NCBI GenBank assembly: GCA_037447655.1
Contig: JBBHKE010001154.1
Coordinates: 36,429 to 100,428 of the forward strand
Source of the DNA: Zygnema cylindricum
Lineage: Eukaryota > Streptophyta > Zygnematophyceae > Zygnematales > Zygnemataceae
Direction of reading: 5' to 3'
DNA length: 64,000 nt
Within the stretch, counting starts at the first letter, position 1. Every line of letters starts with the position of its first letter. Positions 1 through 11,949 of this stretch are shown piece after piece. The notes beneath the pieces were generated by a model, which worked only from the letters and a program-made list of their open reading frames with translations, had not been told where the DNA came from and did not search any database. A program made the position numbers and the translations under genes.

Positions 1-430
1 ACAGTATTCAAAACCCTAGGCATGCGGTTTAAAGTATTTTACTCCCTAGTTTGTTCATAAGTTTGCGACGGAATAGATTCTTGTACGGTTCACGTCCGTG
101 CGCTTCGTTTTCGAAATTCTTCAAAAACGAAAAAGTGCATTCCGAACATGATGTCCGATGGCGGATGGCAGTTGCCGTTTGCTTTACGCAGCTGTCGAGT
201 TTTGACGCATAGAACTGCATCTTTTGTCCGCCGCTAGGTTCCAAAACGGTCGAAATCAACTGCCCCAACCGTCACCGCCGCGTTTTTTGTCATTTTATGA
301 AATTTGGCGTACGGATCCCAAAACTTATGACATCGTTTTCCCATTTTTCCAAGTGTGAACCACACATATGCATTGAGATACAATACGCATAAAAATCATA
401 TTGTATGGCCTGAAAAAAATAGGTTAAAGT
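1..430. other. Unassigned non-coding DNA
   Basis: No open frame with a recognisable domain and no repeat boundary was found here. The last eight bases (423-430) are the left copy of the target duplication of the transposon that follows. Confidence 0.5.
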
Positions 431-1409
431 CATAGTTGTTCACGGCGATTAGTGCGAATACGCGACGAATTATACGTAACAAACGCATTTAACCTTTTGA
501 TCAAATCTCAAAAAATCGTTTATGATTTTTCTTCCGTACTATTCAGTACATAAAAAAAACAAAAATCTATTACATATATGATATATCGCAGTTTGCAAGT
601 TTTTCCCGTTAAATGAGCGGTAAAAAAATAAAGTCTTTACATTTTTATCACACCCTTTGCTTGTATCGGAACAACTGGTAGCGTGTCGTTCACCCATGAG
701 TACGATACTCAATTGACGTACACGAGATCAAATGCCACGAAGGTAAAATTTTATGAAATTTCGTCTGTCCGAGCCTATCTGACAGACAGACATGGCCGCC
801 TTCTGTCTACCTTCTTTCTCTATCTCGCATACAGCGCATTACTCCAAAAAAATAAAATACAGACCAAGAACAAATGACATTTTTCACATTCAACAATTTT
901 CACGACATAGAATTTTGCACGATTTCTGGGCATGATTGCTTTTGTCGAAGTCTGGAGGCGAGGATAGTAAAAAGCTTGTGAGGGAGGAGGGTAGGATATG
1001 GGGAAGCGGCTTCCTCGCGGTTTCGTTTTCAATGTTCCATGGCGTCTTCTTCCAAAAAAAAATGAAGAAGACGCCCGTACAAATTTCAAACTGAACGCGC
1101 GAAATTATTGTGACGTTCAACGTCTCTTTTCGAAAATGTCCGTACATTTTTTATTATATAATGTACAACTTCCGTGGTATTCCTGTTCAGCTCACTAAAC
1201 AGAAAGTACCAATAAGTACGACGCATATTTCCCGTTTTATTCCGTACATATCCGTAAAAAAAATGTACAGTTACAGTAATTTGTTTACAGGTTTCCGTAA
1301 ATTTCCAGTTCAGTTTACAGTACACGTTTTTTTACGGTTTTTTCGAAAGTCACAAATTATACGTTTCAATCGGAAAAAAGGAAAAAATCGCGCGATTTTA
1401 ACAACTATG
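431..1409. mobile_element. Non-autonomous hAT-like DNA transposon (family B)
   Basis: The element begins CATAGTTGTT and ends in the inverted form AACAACTATG. It is flanked by a perfect 8-bp direct repeat, GTTAAAGT (423-430 and 1410-1417). An 8-bp duplication and CAxxG termini are typical of the hAT superfamily, so that assignment is inferred. A second copy lies at 54622-55567 and a fragment at 41384-41840. Short frames inside carry no transposase motif, so it is probably non-autonomous. The interior is rich in GTAC-containing words. Confidence 0.8.
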
Positions 1410-2397
1410 GTTAAAGTTTAAGGTTTTAGTTGCACATCAATAGATAGAAAACTGAATGGGCATCAAATGGCCGAAAAGTTTTGGAACAAAATATTTTTTA
1501 TAAGGGGTTAAAGGGGAGTTAAAGCTATATTAAATTGTAACCGTTAGATTTCATCGATCCAACGATAACACAAGATAGGTGATGTACTGTACCATTCGAT
1601 GTACTATAGGAACATTTGTCTCATTATGTCCGTTCGTCGCCAAAGTTTTCCTTTCGGTCATCTCGCAACCATTTTTTATTTCTATTATTGTCCTTTCGCA
1701 TGAAATTTGTTTCCCCAGCCTTATTGAAAAAAAAACACGTGTCACCTGTCGGCGTCAACAATTGTTTACCATCAAGTCATAATGTTAAGGTAAAGGTTAT
1801 GGTTATCGTACGGAACTCTAGAGTGTGGTACACAAATAGAACGGGCATACAAAAATATGCATACTAAAAATATGTATTATAAAACGCCTATTGTGAAAAT
1901 CGGATAAAAAAAAAGCACCGGAAAAAATTGAGTGAATCGCCACAAAAAAGCGCACTCGGATTTGAATCCCATAAATAAAGACGAGGGAGAATCGCAAGAA
2001 ATTGTTCTCACATGTTAAAGCGTCGAACATGCGAACATAGACTATTGCGGCTATATCCAAATTAGTGTTAGGTGTACATAAACTAGCGTTAGTTTTTTAC
2101 TTTTTGCTGGCGTTAGGCCTTTAACCCAAAATATAATTTAACTTTAATAACGATTCACACTGTAATTTAACCTTACATTTGAATATTTCCATACAATATG
2201 ATCATACATTTAGTCCGTACGAAAAGTATACGCATTTTACGAAAGGTTAAAAATCTATAAAAAATAACAAAATTTTGTAAAAATGTCAAAATCCGTACGA
2301 ATGAGACATCTATGACTAAATGGCACCTCCCTTCTACAAACCTCTTCACCACATACCCGGCGGGATTAATGCCACATTGCATTTCCAAAAATGCACA
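1410..2397. other. Unassigned AT-rich intergenic DNA
   Basis: No gene, tRNA or clear transposon end was found. Short frames on both strands show no domain and are not repeated elsewhere in the window. Confidence 0.4.
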
Positions 2398-2484
2398 AGG
2401 GTACTGTCGCATGTAACTGAAACTTAGTCTTGTAACTTTGTTTTTTAGCGAAGATTCTCGGTACAACTTTCATAGCATTCGGAT

Positions 2485-2941
2485 CATAGTTCAAAAGTAG
2501 GTGAAAGTAGGCCCATACGATACGCCTATTGTACGCAAAACATACAACATGACCTTAAGACCCATATTGTATTGGTCTCAAAATGAAAAAAATTAGTTAC
2601 AGGGTTGAGTTGCATATAGATCGATATAGAATTAAACGTCATGTCTAAATTTTGAAAAACATTCACACAAAAAAATATTTTTTTGTGAGTTTCGAGGTAT
2701 TTTTTATTTAAACCGTCAGATTTGGACGATCGGATGGTCGCTGATCAAAGTAGCGATCTAAGAAGATCACATGAAAAGCCCATAACACAACTTACGATAG
2801 GACTATCGTCAGATTTGGACGATCGGACGGTCGCTCATCAAAGTAGCGATTTAAGAAGATCACATGAAAAGCACATAACACAACTTACGATAAAGGCGCC
2901 TACAAAAGGCCTACAATAGAAACGCATACTTTTGAACTATG
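2485..2941. mobile_element. MITE family A (CATAGTTCAAAAGTAGG ends)
   Basis: This 457-bp element has terminal inverted repeats CATAGTTCAAAAGTAGG / ACTTTTGAACTATG and a perfect 8-bp target duplication, ATTCGGAT (2477-2484 and 2942-2949). Inside is an imperfect tandem duplication of about 80-100 bp containing GATCTAAGAAGATCACATG. Further copies are at 5455, 8192, 25017, 41307, 42257, 55695 and 56551. It has no coding capacity. The 8-bp duplication suggests a hAT-type parent. Confidence 0.88.
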
Positions 2942-3141
2942 ATTCGGATGTAAACACAAATAACTTGATACTCAAAAAAGTGACTTACGTAGACGTGTAC
3001 GAAACAATGTGACAGATGAAGTGGTACACAAAATGAGGCGAAACTTCCACTCAATTTGAGGCGTTTCTCCGCACGCTGTACAATTGTTGTGACTTCGTAA
3101 TGTCTGTATGTCACATTGTCGACGTGTCAAAACATTAAATT

Positions 3142-3922
3142 AGGGTATGTCCCCATGTACTTGTAACTTAGCGAACTTACTTTGTATTTTAGCGCGGATC
3201 CGCCGGAATCGGTTTTCAAGTGTCCATATGTCTGTAAGGATGAAATCGTAACTTACGCTTGTGACAATTGTATACGTCATCAATGCATGTGACGGTTGTC
3301 AATGTATACAATTTGTGGTCGCACGTTATTTTTTGGAACTGCTTGTGACGTTGCATGTCTTACCGTGACATTGTAGACGTACCGCCTTCCAGCCTGTGCA
3401 GTTTCACAGTTGAAGACGAGGCGCTTTGCCTTTGCGTCTCCTATCCGGTCGACGTGAAATGGCATCGGAATTTGAAGACCCCTGCAAAAAAGAAATCCGT
3501 ACTGGACGAAAACAGACAAAACTAAACAAATTTTGTACTTTTATTTGTCGTATTCGAGCGCAAACGGACAAAACATAACGAATTTTGTACTTTTATTTGT
3601 CCTTGGAAATCGTATGAAAATTTTAGAAAATTACGGCACGTGCGAATATATGTTCCTATTTGTTTATCGAAAATACCTAGTTTTAAAACACATCGCGCAT
3701 GTGTTTTAAACGTAAGGTTGAAGATGACGTTTTTTGTCGTGGAAGTGGGTCTAAAAACACAAGACGACCAATTTTTGTACATCCGAAATTCGAGGATGAC
3801 GCAAATTGTACTCTACAAATTTGCGATTCCTTCGTACGTTTGCAACTTAGGCAGTACGGCGCTAAGTTTTACAGGAAAACGACAGAATAAAACCCTTACT
3901 TATGCACATGGGGACATACCCT
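3142..3922. mobile_element. Long-TIR DNA element (family E)
   Basis: The ends AGGGTATGTCCCCATGT and ACATGGGGACATACCCT are exact inverted repeats. Related copies lie at 9473-10130, 52631-53463 and about 53880-54546. Each has an internal module reading like TTTAAAACACATCG..ATGTGTTTTAAA, followed by a stretch that ends in GAAAACGACAG. No transposase was recognised. It is inserted inside the family F element at 2398-4449. Confidence 0.65.
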
Positions 3923-4449
3923 TACCTTTTGCTGTCGCACAGAAATGCGGTTTCGTTTTTCGTCTTCCCACTTGCCGACATGTGGCCAACGTTTTTACTA
4001 CACGTTATGTGTGAAGACACGTGTGTTTGAGAGACAGCCCCTGTACGGAAATCAGCGCACGGAAAACAGTACGCACAGGCTGGAAACGTGCAGCGTGTTT
4101 TTTTTTTTTGGTACTCCACGCACAAAAAATGTAAAAAACTTCAGACACGTGCGAAGCGTCTGCCTATTCACTCACCTTATTGGACTTTATTTCAAATCAC
4201 CTCGCGAGGTGATTTGACGTAAAGTTTGAACATGTGCTGAAAGGACGCGAAAGTGGGTCGAAATGCGCTAGACGACAAATTGTATCGCGCTAGACGACAA
4301 AATACTGTTACTATAGTTTCAAGGTAACGCAAGCTGTACGGTGGAAATCTAATTTTTTGGTACGGCTACAGATTTTATCGTTTTTTACTAAGTTATGGAG
4401 GAAAACGACAGAAAAAAACTGTAATTTTAGCACATGCGAAAGTACCCCA

Positions 4450-5236
4450 AGAACGCAATTGTACGGTGGGCGACAGTGAGCATTGAATGCGCGGGTTTAT
4501 CGGCTGAATTGACTTGCTGGCACGTAAATTCGGAGGCTGACTATACAACAATTTTTCGACCGAGACGCCCAACCGTAAACTTGCAACGCGATACAAAGTC
4601 GCTTGAATTCGTATCATGCAGGTAGACTTTCCGTAATCTTCCTGCGGATCGCGACCGCAGAACCAGCAGGTCCGACAACGTCACTAAAACGTAAAATTCT
4701 GTTTGCATTATTTCACTACGCGCATATTTGTACATTTGGGAGTAGTCCAAGTACGGACAATCGTCTTCGCGCAGGAAAAATAACTTATATATCGAAGAAT
4801 TTAAAGCACGATGGGGGCTTCTCGATTAAATATCACCGTTTTTTTCTGTACCTTTTTCGATGCCCAAAAACCTCGAGCACAAAATTTACCGTGACAAACG
4901 GCGTTCTAAAAAATTGTGCCTCATTTGTGTGACAGTCCTATTCCATGCTGAAAACCTTTTATATGCCGTTTGGATCCGTCTACGTCGAAAACGTACTGCT
5001 TGCTACGTGTGAGCAAAGGACACCAGAAGCATTGAAGTGGCCGTAGACTGAAAAACGCAGTGTACTTTCTCGTGCACGATCGTGCTTCCTTAATAAAAGT
5101 ACAAGAATGACGTTATGCCAGAACTCTACTGAGAAATTCCCGTCGGAACATATGTTACTACAGCGTCGTACTGCCGTCAACTATTACGACAACGGGAACG
5201 AGATACGCTGAACTTTTTCCGCGGCGGGACGGTTAA
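4450..5236. other. Unassigned non-coding DNA
   Basis: Only short frames with no domain occur here. The sequence does not recur recognisably elsewhere in the window. Confidence 0.35.
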
Positions 5237-5454
5237 CTTAGGGTGCGTCTCTATGTACTTCAAACTTAGAGATTTTTTTTTGTTTTTTAGCGCAGATCCG
5301 GCGGACCCGGATTTCGGGTGTCCCTATGTGTACCAAACGAAATTGTCACTTAGGGCGTGACGATTGTATACGTCGACAATGCCCGTGACGGCTGTCAACG
5401 TCTACATTCTGTGATGACGCACGTTATTTTTCGTAACTGCATGTCATAGTTCAA
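5237..5454. mobile_element. Truncated end of a family E element
   Basis: The start AGGGTGCGTCTCTATGTACTT and the following block up to AACTGCATGT match the left end of the family E copy at 3142. The copy stops where the MITE at 5455 begins, so its remainder is missing. Confidence 0.5.
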
Positions 5455-5892
5455 AAGTAGGCGTTTTTTGGTAGGCCTTTTGTAGGCCGCCTTTAGCGTA
5501 AGTTGTGTTACGGGCTTTCCATGTGATCTTCTTAGATCGCTACTTTCATCAGCGACCGTCCGAATCTGACGATATTCCTATCGTAAGTTGTGTTATGGGC
5601 TTTTCATGTGATCTTCTTAGATCGTTACTTTCATCGACGACCGTCCGATCGTCCGAATCTGACGATTTAAATAAAAAGTCGCTCAAAACTCACATAAATT
5701 ATTTTTTTTGTCCGTTTTTTTTTTCAAATTTAGACATGACGTTTAATTCTCTATCGATCCATGTGCAACTCAACCCTGTTACTATTTTATTTCATTTTAC
5801 GGCCAATACAATATGGGTCTTAAGGCCTATTGTATGTTTTGCATACAATAGGCATATTGTATGGGCGTACGGTCACCTACTTTTGAACTATG
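5455..5892. mobile_element. MITE family A at the outer edge of the inverted duplication
   Basis: Both ends are complete (CATAGTTCAAAAGTAGG at 5455, ACTTTTGAACTATG at 5892) but the flanks do not repeat (CTGCATGT on the left, AAGGAGAC on the right). Other complete copies have perfect 8-bp duplications. The base after the element is exactly where similarity to the right arm starts. Confidence 0.85.
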
Positions 5893-6099
5893 AAGGAGAC
5901 ATTGGCAACCATAGTATTTGTTCCAACCAAGGATTCATATGGAAAGCATGTTTGCTATATAGATAGTCGGTATTTGGGGGTCATGGATAACAATAATCAA
6001 TACAAAATATAAATAAAATTCAAAAGATGTGTACGAAACAAAACATTTGACACACAACGTTCGAGACGCCAATTCAGAGTTGTCAAATATCATTTTTAA

Positions 6100-6512
6100 A
6101 AAAGGGCCGACTTCATTAAAAAGCGCGATGGTAAACCATCTGAGTCCCTAGGAACAAAAGGAAGTAGCATTGCTAAAACTGAAAAAACCACATGACGAGG
6201 GAATAAACAAAAAGGAAAATTAAGACAAAAACGACGAAAATACGAAAGGATGGCAAGGAAATCAAAAGCACCCAAAAAAGCAAAACCCAACAAACAAAAC
6301 ATCAAAGGAAAAATCTAACACGTATAAAAAAAAACCCCTAACATAACTAAAAATCTAAGGAAAGCAACCACGTAAGTCCCCGAATCCCGGAGAAGCACGA
6401 GGAGGAAGTTCCGGAACACTTCGTTGATCCATAACGGCAATAAAAAATCGAAGTAATATTGAAGTCAGCACCCGTTGTAGGGCCACGGAAAAACGTTGAC
6501 GATAAAAGTAAG
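6100..6512 (-). mobile_element. LINE-like 3' end (copy A)
   Basis: On the minus strand this reads as a T-rich 3' untranslated-like region ending GGTTTACCATCTCGC..TTTTTAATgAAGTC, close to the end seen at 59015 and 51420. The three copies share the block ATCGTCAAC..CTGTGGCCCTA. The arrangement, a fixed 3' end with variable 5' truncation and a terminal AATAAA-type signal, suggests a non-LTR retrotransposon tail. Copy A and copy B (58600-59015) are the same insertion duplicated with the arms. Confidence 0.5.
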
Positions 6513-7659
6513 TAATGCTACGAGGGTGTGCCCGTGTGGTTTTTTTAGTGTTTTTTCTTGTCTTTTTCCTCCGATATTGAATGTTGCACTGGGAAATGCT
6601 TTGGCCGTACAAAATTGTGGAAAAGCTTAAGTACAATTTACGTCATTTTGAAACTTAGTGTATATTCACTTCAGCGTTTTCCACTTTTTGACCGATTGGC
6701 ACGTCATGCCAGCTCATCTTCAAACTCTCAAACTCTCAGTGAAATTGGCGCGAGAGCCGGTTTTAGCAAAAGTAATACTTGAACAACGAATATGAAACCA
6801 TTTTCGCACGTTTCACACAATTTTGAACATTTTTGCATAAGGTAGGGTAGTTGCTATTTTCTTTTCGGCCGTCACACGCATCTACAAAAAAAAGTTTGCA
6901 AGAGTCTCGGACCTCCACTCGCATTCATGGGTGTTTGCAAAAGTTTACACCTTCGTCACCTCTCCTCCTTCTCCCCCTACGGCTCCCCTCTCCGTTTTCT
7001 AGGAATGAAACACGAATATCGGTACAAAATAAAAGAGCTTTAAAAAAGAAATGTTTTTATTACCATGGAGCGTAATTTGGTGACAAATTTAGTGAGATAA
7101 GACAAAAAAACAAAATCGGGAAATCTTTTGCGTAAAGTTCTTAAATTAGTGACGTCGACACTGTCACAAGTAAGCATGACGTCACAATGTCACAATAAAC
7201 TTAGACATTTACGATGTAAAAGAGGAATATTAACGTCAAAAATGTAATGGCTAAACCTTCAAAAAAACAAGATTGAACCTGAAAATTATTGACGAGCAAG
7301 GGACCAAAATCCTGAGGACTAAAAAGATTACAAACGCTAAACAACACTAAAAGCCTAAAAGTGAGAGCTAAAAAAACAAAAAAAGGAAAAACAAACGTCG
7401 AATTATGCGCTCTATACACTTATTGCAAAAGAGAAAGGTTGGGTCGTTGCTTGAACCTCTCCAATATCGCCGATTATTTCTGAATAATGTATAATTGTAT
7501 AGCCCATGATTCCTTTCGAAACTCTTCGACTTCGCATTGCCGCAAAGATCAAGATGTACGAGCGCCAATTGGACTTTGACGGCCGTCCAATTCCGCGCCA
7601 GCCGTTGAATGTTTGAAATTTTGAATTTTAACAGTCCGATAGCGTAACGGAGGTTGCAT

Positions 7660-7805
7660 GTGATTCGCACAGTTTAGCCTTCGCGCTTGCGAGACCTTCG
7701 CACTCGTGAAGGAATCTTCGCACGCGTGAATAAATATTCGCACGCGTGAAGTAAGCTTCGCACGCGTGAAGTAAGCTTCGCACGCGTGAAGGAAGCTTAC
7801 GCTGG
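7660..7805. repeat. CACGCGTG minisatellite, left-arm copy
   Basis: About six tandem units of 20 bp of the form TTCGCACGCGTGAAGTAAGC, each with the palindrome CACGCGTG or a variant (CACTCGTG). The right arm has the same array with about eight to nine units (57240-57410). Because 20 is not a multiple of three, all frames stay open and give repetitive peptides; these are not taken as genes. Confidence 0.8.
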
Positions 7806-8191
7806 TACAATGACAATGAAGCGACGAAACGTGACTTTCGGTCGTAGACATATTTCGTCGAAAGCTGGCCCTGCCCGCTCGAGGAACATTGAAAAATATT
7901 CTTTTTTGCCGGCAACTTGTTCATCCAATTAAATTGAACCTACTCTTGTATCTTCAACACGTGTGAAACAGTTATTGCTTGCCTACGCGTGTGGTCGGGG
8001 TCGCACGTTTTTTGGTAGAAATCCGTACAGGCTACGTCATGCTGAAAGTGCTCTCACCTGAGTACACGTCGACATCTACGTAAGCGAAGCATTTTGTAAT
8101 GTTTCTGATACACATGCTCGTACAGTTTTTGGGCCAAATTCACGTACGTTTCGCACTAAAGGATAAAACTGCGTGGACCAAAGATCTGATC

Positions 8192-8647
8192 CATAGTTCA
8201 AAAGTAGGCGTTTTTTGGTAGGCCTTTTGTAGGCCGCCTTTAGCATAAATTGTGTTACGGGCTTTCCATGTGATCTTCTTAGATCGCTACTTTCATCAGA
8301 GACCGTCCGATCGTCCGAATCTGACGATAGTCTATCGTAAGTTGTGTTATGGGATTTTCATGTGATCTTCTAAGATCGTTACTTTCATCGACGGCCGTCA
8401 GATCGTCCAAATCTGACGGTATAAATAAAAAGACGCTCAAAACTCACAGAAAAAAAAAACATTTTCCATTTTTTTTTTCAAATTTAGACATGACGTTTAA
8501 TTCTCTATCGATCCATGTGCAGCTCAACCCTGTTACTATTTTATTTCATTTTGCGGCCAATACAATATGGGTCTTAAGGCCATATTGTATGTTTTGCATA
8601 CAATAGGCATATTGTATGGGCGTACGGTCACCTACTTTTGAACTATG
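8192..8647. mobile_element. MITE family A, left-arm specific
   Basis: The 456-bp element has full terminal repeats and a perfect 8-bp target duplication, ATCTGATC (8184-8191 and 8648-8655). The right arm carries the unoccupied site with a single GATCAGAT near 56838. The insertion therefore happened after the arms were duplicated. Confidence 0.9.
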
Positions 8648-8988
8648 ATCTGATCGAACGAAACTGGATCTTGGCTATTCGCGTAGGTTCGCAACTTCGC
8701 ATGCATGAAGGCCATGCACTTAACTCGATGACCACAGTAAATCCTGGCAGAATCTAGCGATGGAAACGTCCAATTGAATTCAACGGTTAGATGGCGCACG
8801 ATGACCCAGCACAATCCGTCGACTCGTGTGAAACAAATTTTTTTTACAGTGCCATGCAATCTTCCTCCTTGGGGAGACTTGAGCCAATCAAATTTGTCCG
8901 CACCTTTAACTCGTGAGACACAAAACTGACAAAATTGACTTCTCTTTTTGAAGAGAACACTAATTTGTCATCTACGAAGAAAAAAAAA

Positions 8989-9289
8989 ATGCAGGCAAGT
9001 AATTGGACCGACAAAGTGGTTTCTGCATGGTTCGGAATAAAGCGAGGTCAAAATTAAAAAAGACAAAATTCAAAGTACACTGTGACACTTGATATCGACC
9101 GTACATGGCTAGGAAGGGTCCACAAGTTGGGCCGACAAAACGAACATTAGAACTTTAGAAGCTGTGCATACATTGTTGACACGTAGTAGGGAAGACAGGT
9201 GGAGCTGTCAGAATAAACAAGGTTCGGCTGAAATTAGCCCTAAAAAAGGTGAATACATTTTGTCGTGACTTTTGGTCGCTGCGTGCAAT
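8989..9289. other. 301-bp block identical between arms (left)
   Basis: Base-by-base comparison with the reverse complement of 56180-56480 found no difference over 301 bp. The adjoining 125 bp have about four differences, and the segment at 8031-8180 about six in 150. No long frame, RNA gene or transposon end was recognised in it. Confidence 0.8.
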
Positions 9290-9472
9290 CCTCTGTGCAA
9301 AACTGAAATTTTCTCCATGGAAAGTCACGGAATTTTGCCCCTACATTTCTAGTGCCGTAATGTTTGGATCCGAAAATTTGTGATTTGTAGAAAATTTCAG
9401 CCTAAAACTGTACGATTTACCCTCACATTATTCCCTATACAACGCGTTACCGCTATTTGAGTTAGGGAATTA

Positions 9473-10130
9473 GGGTGTGTCTCCATGTGCCGAATTAAGG
9501 GTTTTTTTCAGTCATTTTCCTATAAAACTTAGCGCCGTACTGCGTAAGTTTCAACCATACAAAAAAATAGGAAAAATTAGAAGTACGTTTTGCGTCATCA
9601 TCCAATTTAGGATGTACTACATGTTGTCGTCTTGTGCTCTTCCACCCACGACCACGCCAAAAAACGTCATCTTCAAACTTTTTTATAAAGCACATGGGCA
9701 ATGTGTTTTAAAGCAAAGTATTAACATGTATTCGCACATGTATAAATTTTTCAAAAATTTTAAACATATTCAACCGACGACGAAAAGTACATTATTCGTT
9801 ATGTTTTGTCTGTGCATTTAATACGACGATGAAAAGTACATAATTTTGTTTTATCTTGTCCGTTTCCGTTCGTTGCAGCTTTTTATTCTTGCGGGGGTCT
9901 CAAGATTTCGATGCCATTTCACACCGACCGGACAGGAGACGCAAAGGCAATGCGCATCTCTTTCAACCGTGAAACCGCACAGGCTCGAAGGCGGTACGTC
10001 TACAATGTCACGGAAAATCATGCGACGTCATAAACAGTTACAAAAAATAACGTGCGACATCACAGAGCGTAGATGTTGACAGTCGTCACGGGCATTGTCA
10101 ACGTATACAATCGTCACACCCATTTTGACG
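9473..10130 (-). mobile_element. Family E element, left-arm copy
   Basis: It starts with AGGGTGTGTCTCCATGTG and contains the ATGTGTTTTAAA and ACAGGAAAACGACAG-type modules in inverted order relative to the copy at 3142. The orthologous copy in the right arm ends at 54546 (GAGACAAACCCTAATTCC). Confidence 0.55.
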
Positions 10131-10906
10131 TGGCTCATTGTTGAGCACTAAATTCAATTGTCACCAACACTAATTTGTGATTCTTGGTCAAAAAGTCACT
10201 CACTTGAACAATAGTGTTAAACTCTACAGAACAATGCAGTACCACCGTGTATCGTTATTAGTGATATTAAAGAAAAATTAAGATTTTTTGTTTTATACCA
10301 ATATTGTCGTGTCTCATTCTAAAAATTGTGAGATAAAAGCGATGGCGTGATAGGGAGAGGGGAGAAGTGACGACGACACAAAAGTTTACTAAGGACCCCA
10401 TGACTGAAACTGGAGGTCTGAGACCCCTGGATTTTATTTTTCTTACATATCTGTGACGGGCAAGAAGAAAAATAGCGAGGACTCTCCCTTGTCCTAAAAT
10501 TTTACCACTCTTGCAGCGCGTGCGTGGGTCATTTTTCATTCGATGTTTGGGCGGTACTTTAACTTAAAACACCCATTCATGAGATTTTTGATGAAGTTTT
10601 TTGATATGTTGGATTATCTTGCCCGACGGTCGAAAATAGGAAATCACCAAAATGCGTTCACGTGACGACAAATATGCAGTACATTTAAAGTATAGAATTG
10701 ACGTTCACTGTAATATGGTTAAAAATATTTTTCTCGTAAGGCTGAAATTTTTCTCAAAGTTCCTTGAATTTCAGTGCCAGTATTATGGTGAAAAATGATT
10801 GATTTTCTCGTACAGCTAAAGATTTTATCAAAGTTCCCTGAATTTATGGCAAACCGATAGTAAAAAGTCAATACTTTAATACATGGGGATGTACCTTTAG
10901 TCTTGT
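10131..10906. other. MITE fragment and unassigned DNA before the Gypsy element
   Basis: The end of a TA-type MITE (CACCGTGTATCGTTATTAGTG, about 10243-10263) is cut off at 10265 and joined to sequence that in the right arm lies 1.6 kb away. Sequence at 10266-10630 matches the right arm at about 51700-52040 in inverted form. No match to the right arm was seen for 10640-10906. The last five bases, CTTGT (10902-10906), are the Gypsy target duplication. Confidence 0.6.
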
Positions 10907-11870
10907 TGTAACAAGATTTCCTACCTCTCAAAAAATCCCATTCCTAGAACCAATTTCAACCACACATTCCACACATTGGAAAATTACACATTCATATTGG
11001 AAAGCACTCACATAAGGATAAACTTTGAATTAGAAGTAGCTTTTGTCCACATAACATTAGCTTGGTATCTTGCCCTCGTGGATCAACCATTCTTTTAAAA
11101 TGTTTTCCACTACTCTCCACTCTTAATAATTACATCTCTTAATTTCTAAAACACTACTTAGTTAGTAAGAGATTTCAGTGCAAAATGCCATTGCTCCAAT
11201 TTGGTTTTGATCACTCAAGACCAACATCAGTTGGAATTTTCCACAAATTTTCCAAAGGAAAAGATGCCTACTCTTCTTTTAGACTTCACTATTAATCCAT
11301 TATCGCCTTGGACTCGCCAGGCCAGAGTCAACGCTCCGTTGAATAGTTTTTACCTTAGCCAATCATTGATCAGCAATGACTCAGATTGACTAATACAAAA
11401 GCGTGCGAAATCTCCAATTACCTACGTAGCATTTAGTAAGCAATGAAACGCTACATTTTATTGCATAACATTTACGTGCAAATTGCGCTTGAATTGAAAC
11501 ACGACTTTGCACGTTCGCGTGTCACAAAATTTACACGCAAAACTACCTACGAAATTTACAAATTTTAACTTATGACTTTTAGTACTCAAAATCGTACGAA
11601 ATAAACTGTCATATGTACTAAACGGCTATTAGTAATTTATAGATGTCCACCTCAAATTTTGCGGCTACTTTTGAACTTTAACCCGTTACAATGATACCCA
11701 CTTGTTAGTTTGATCCCGCGCTGTCACTTAAATACGACCATCGTTATATCTTTTGATATAGAATTCAAATCACGCGATTCTTTCGCAAATTTCTACCAAA
11801 TTTATAATTCTATATTTGTAACCTTTAAATACCCATTTTCGACAAAGTTTGAACCGCTATTATTGTTACA
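10907..11870 (-). repeat. Gypsy-1 3' LTR
   Basis: 964 bp, TGTAACAAG..ATTGTTACA on the plus strand. It pairs with 22889-23859. It shares variants such as GTGGATCAACC and AAATGCCATTGC with the 3' LTR of Gypsy-2, not with its own 5' LTR. Confidence 0.95.
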
Positions 11871-11888
11871 TCATCCCCATTTTATTTT
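11871..11888 (-). other. Gypsy-1 polypurine tract
   Basis: On the minus strand AAAATGGGGATGA ends directly at the 3' LTR. This is the usual plus-strand priming site and fixes the element's orientation. Gypsy-2 has AGAGGGGATGA in the same place. Confidence 0.8.
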
Positions 11889-11949
11889 CAGCAGACCTCA
11901 GTTAAAACACATTTCACTCTCAAGACGAGACTTCTATATTATTATCCCA

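Larger units (their letters stand above)
2398..4449. mobile_element. Mutator-like long-TIR element (family F), interrupted twice
   Basis: The left end (AGGGTACTGTCGCATGTAAC) is mirrored at the right end by ACATGCGAAAGTACCCC. The same inverted ends bound the elements at 23868-24886 and 42712-43698. The copy is swollen by a MITE at 2485-2941 and a family E element at 3142-3922; without them it is about 0.8 kb. No transposase is visible and no clear target duplication was found. The Mutator label rests only on the long TIRs. Confidence 0.5.

Noticed and set aside
7660-7805. CRISPR array
   Set aside because: Units are contiguous 20-bp tandem repeats without unique spacers, in a plant nuclear context with no cas genes.
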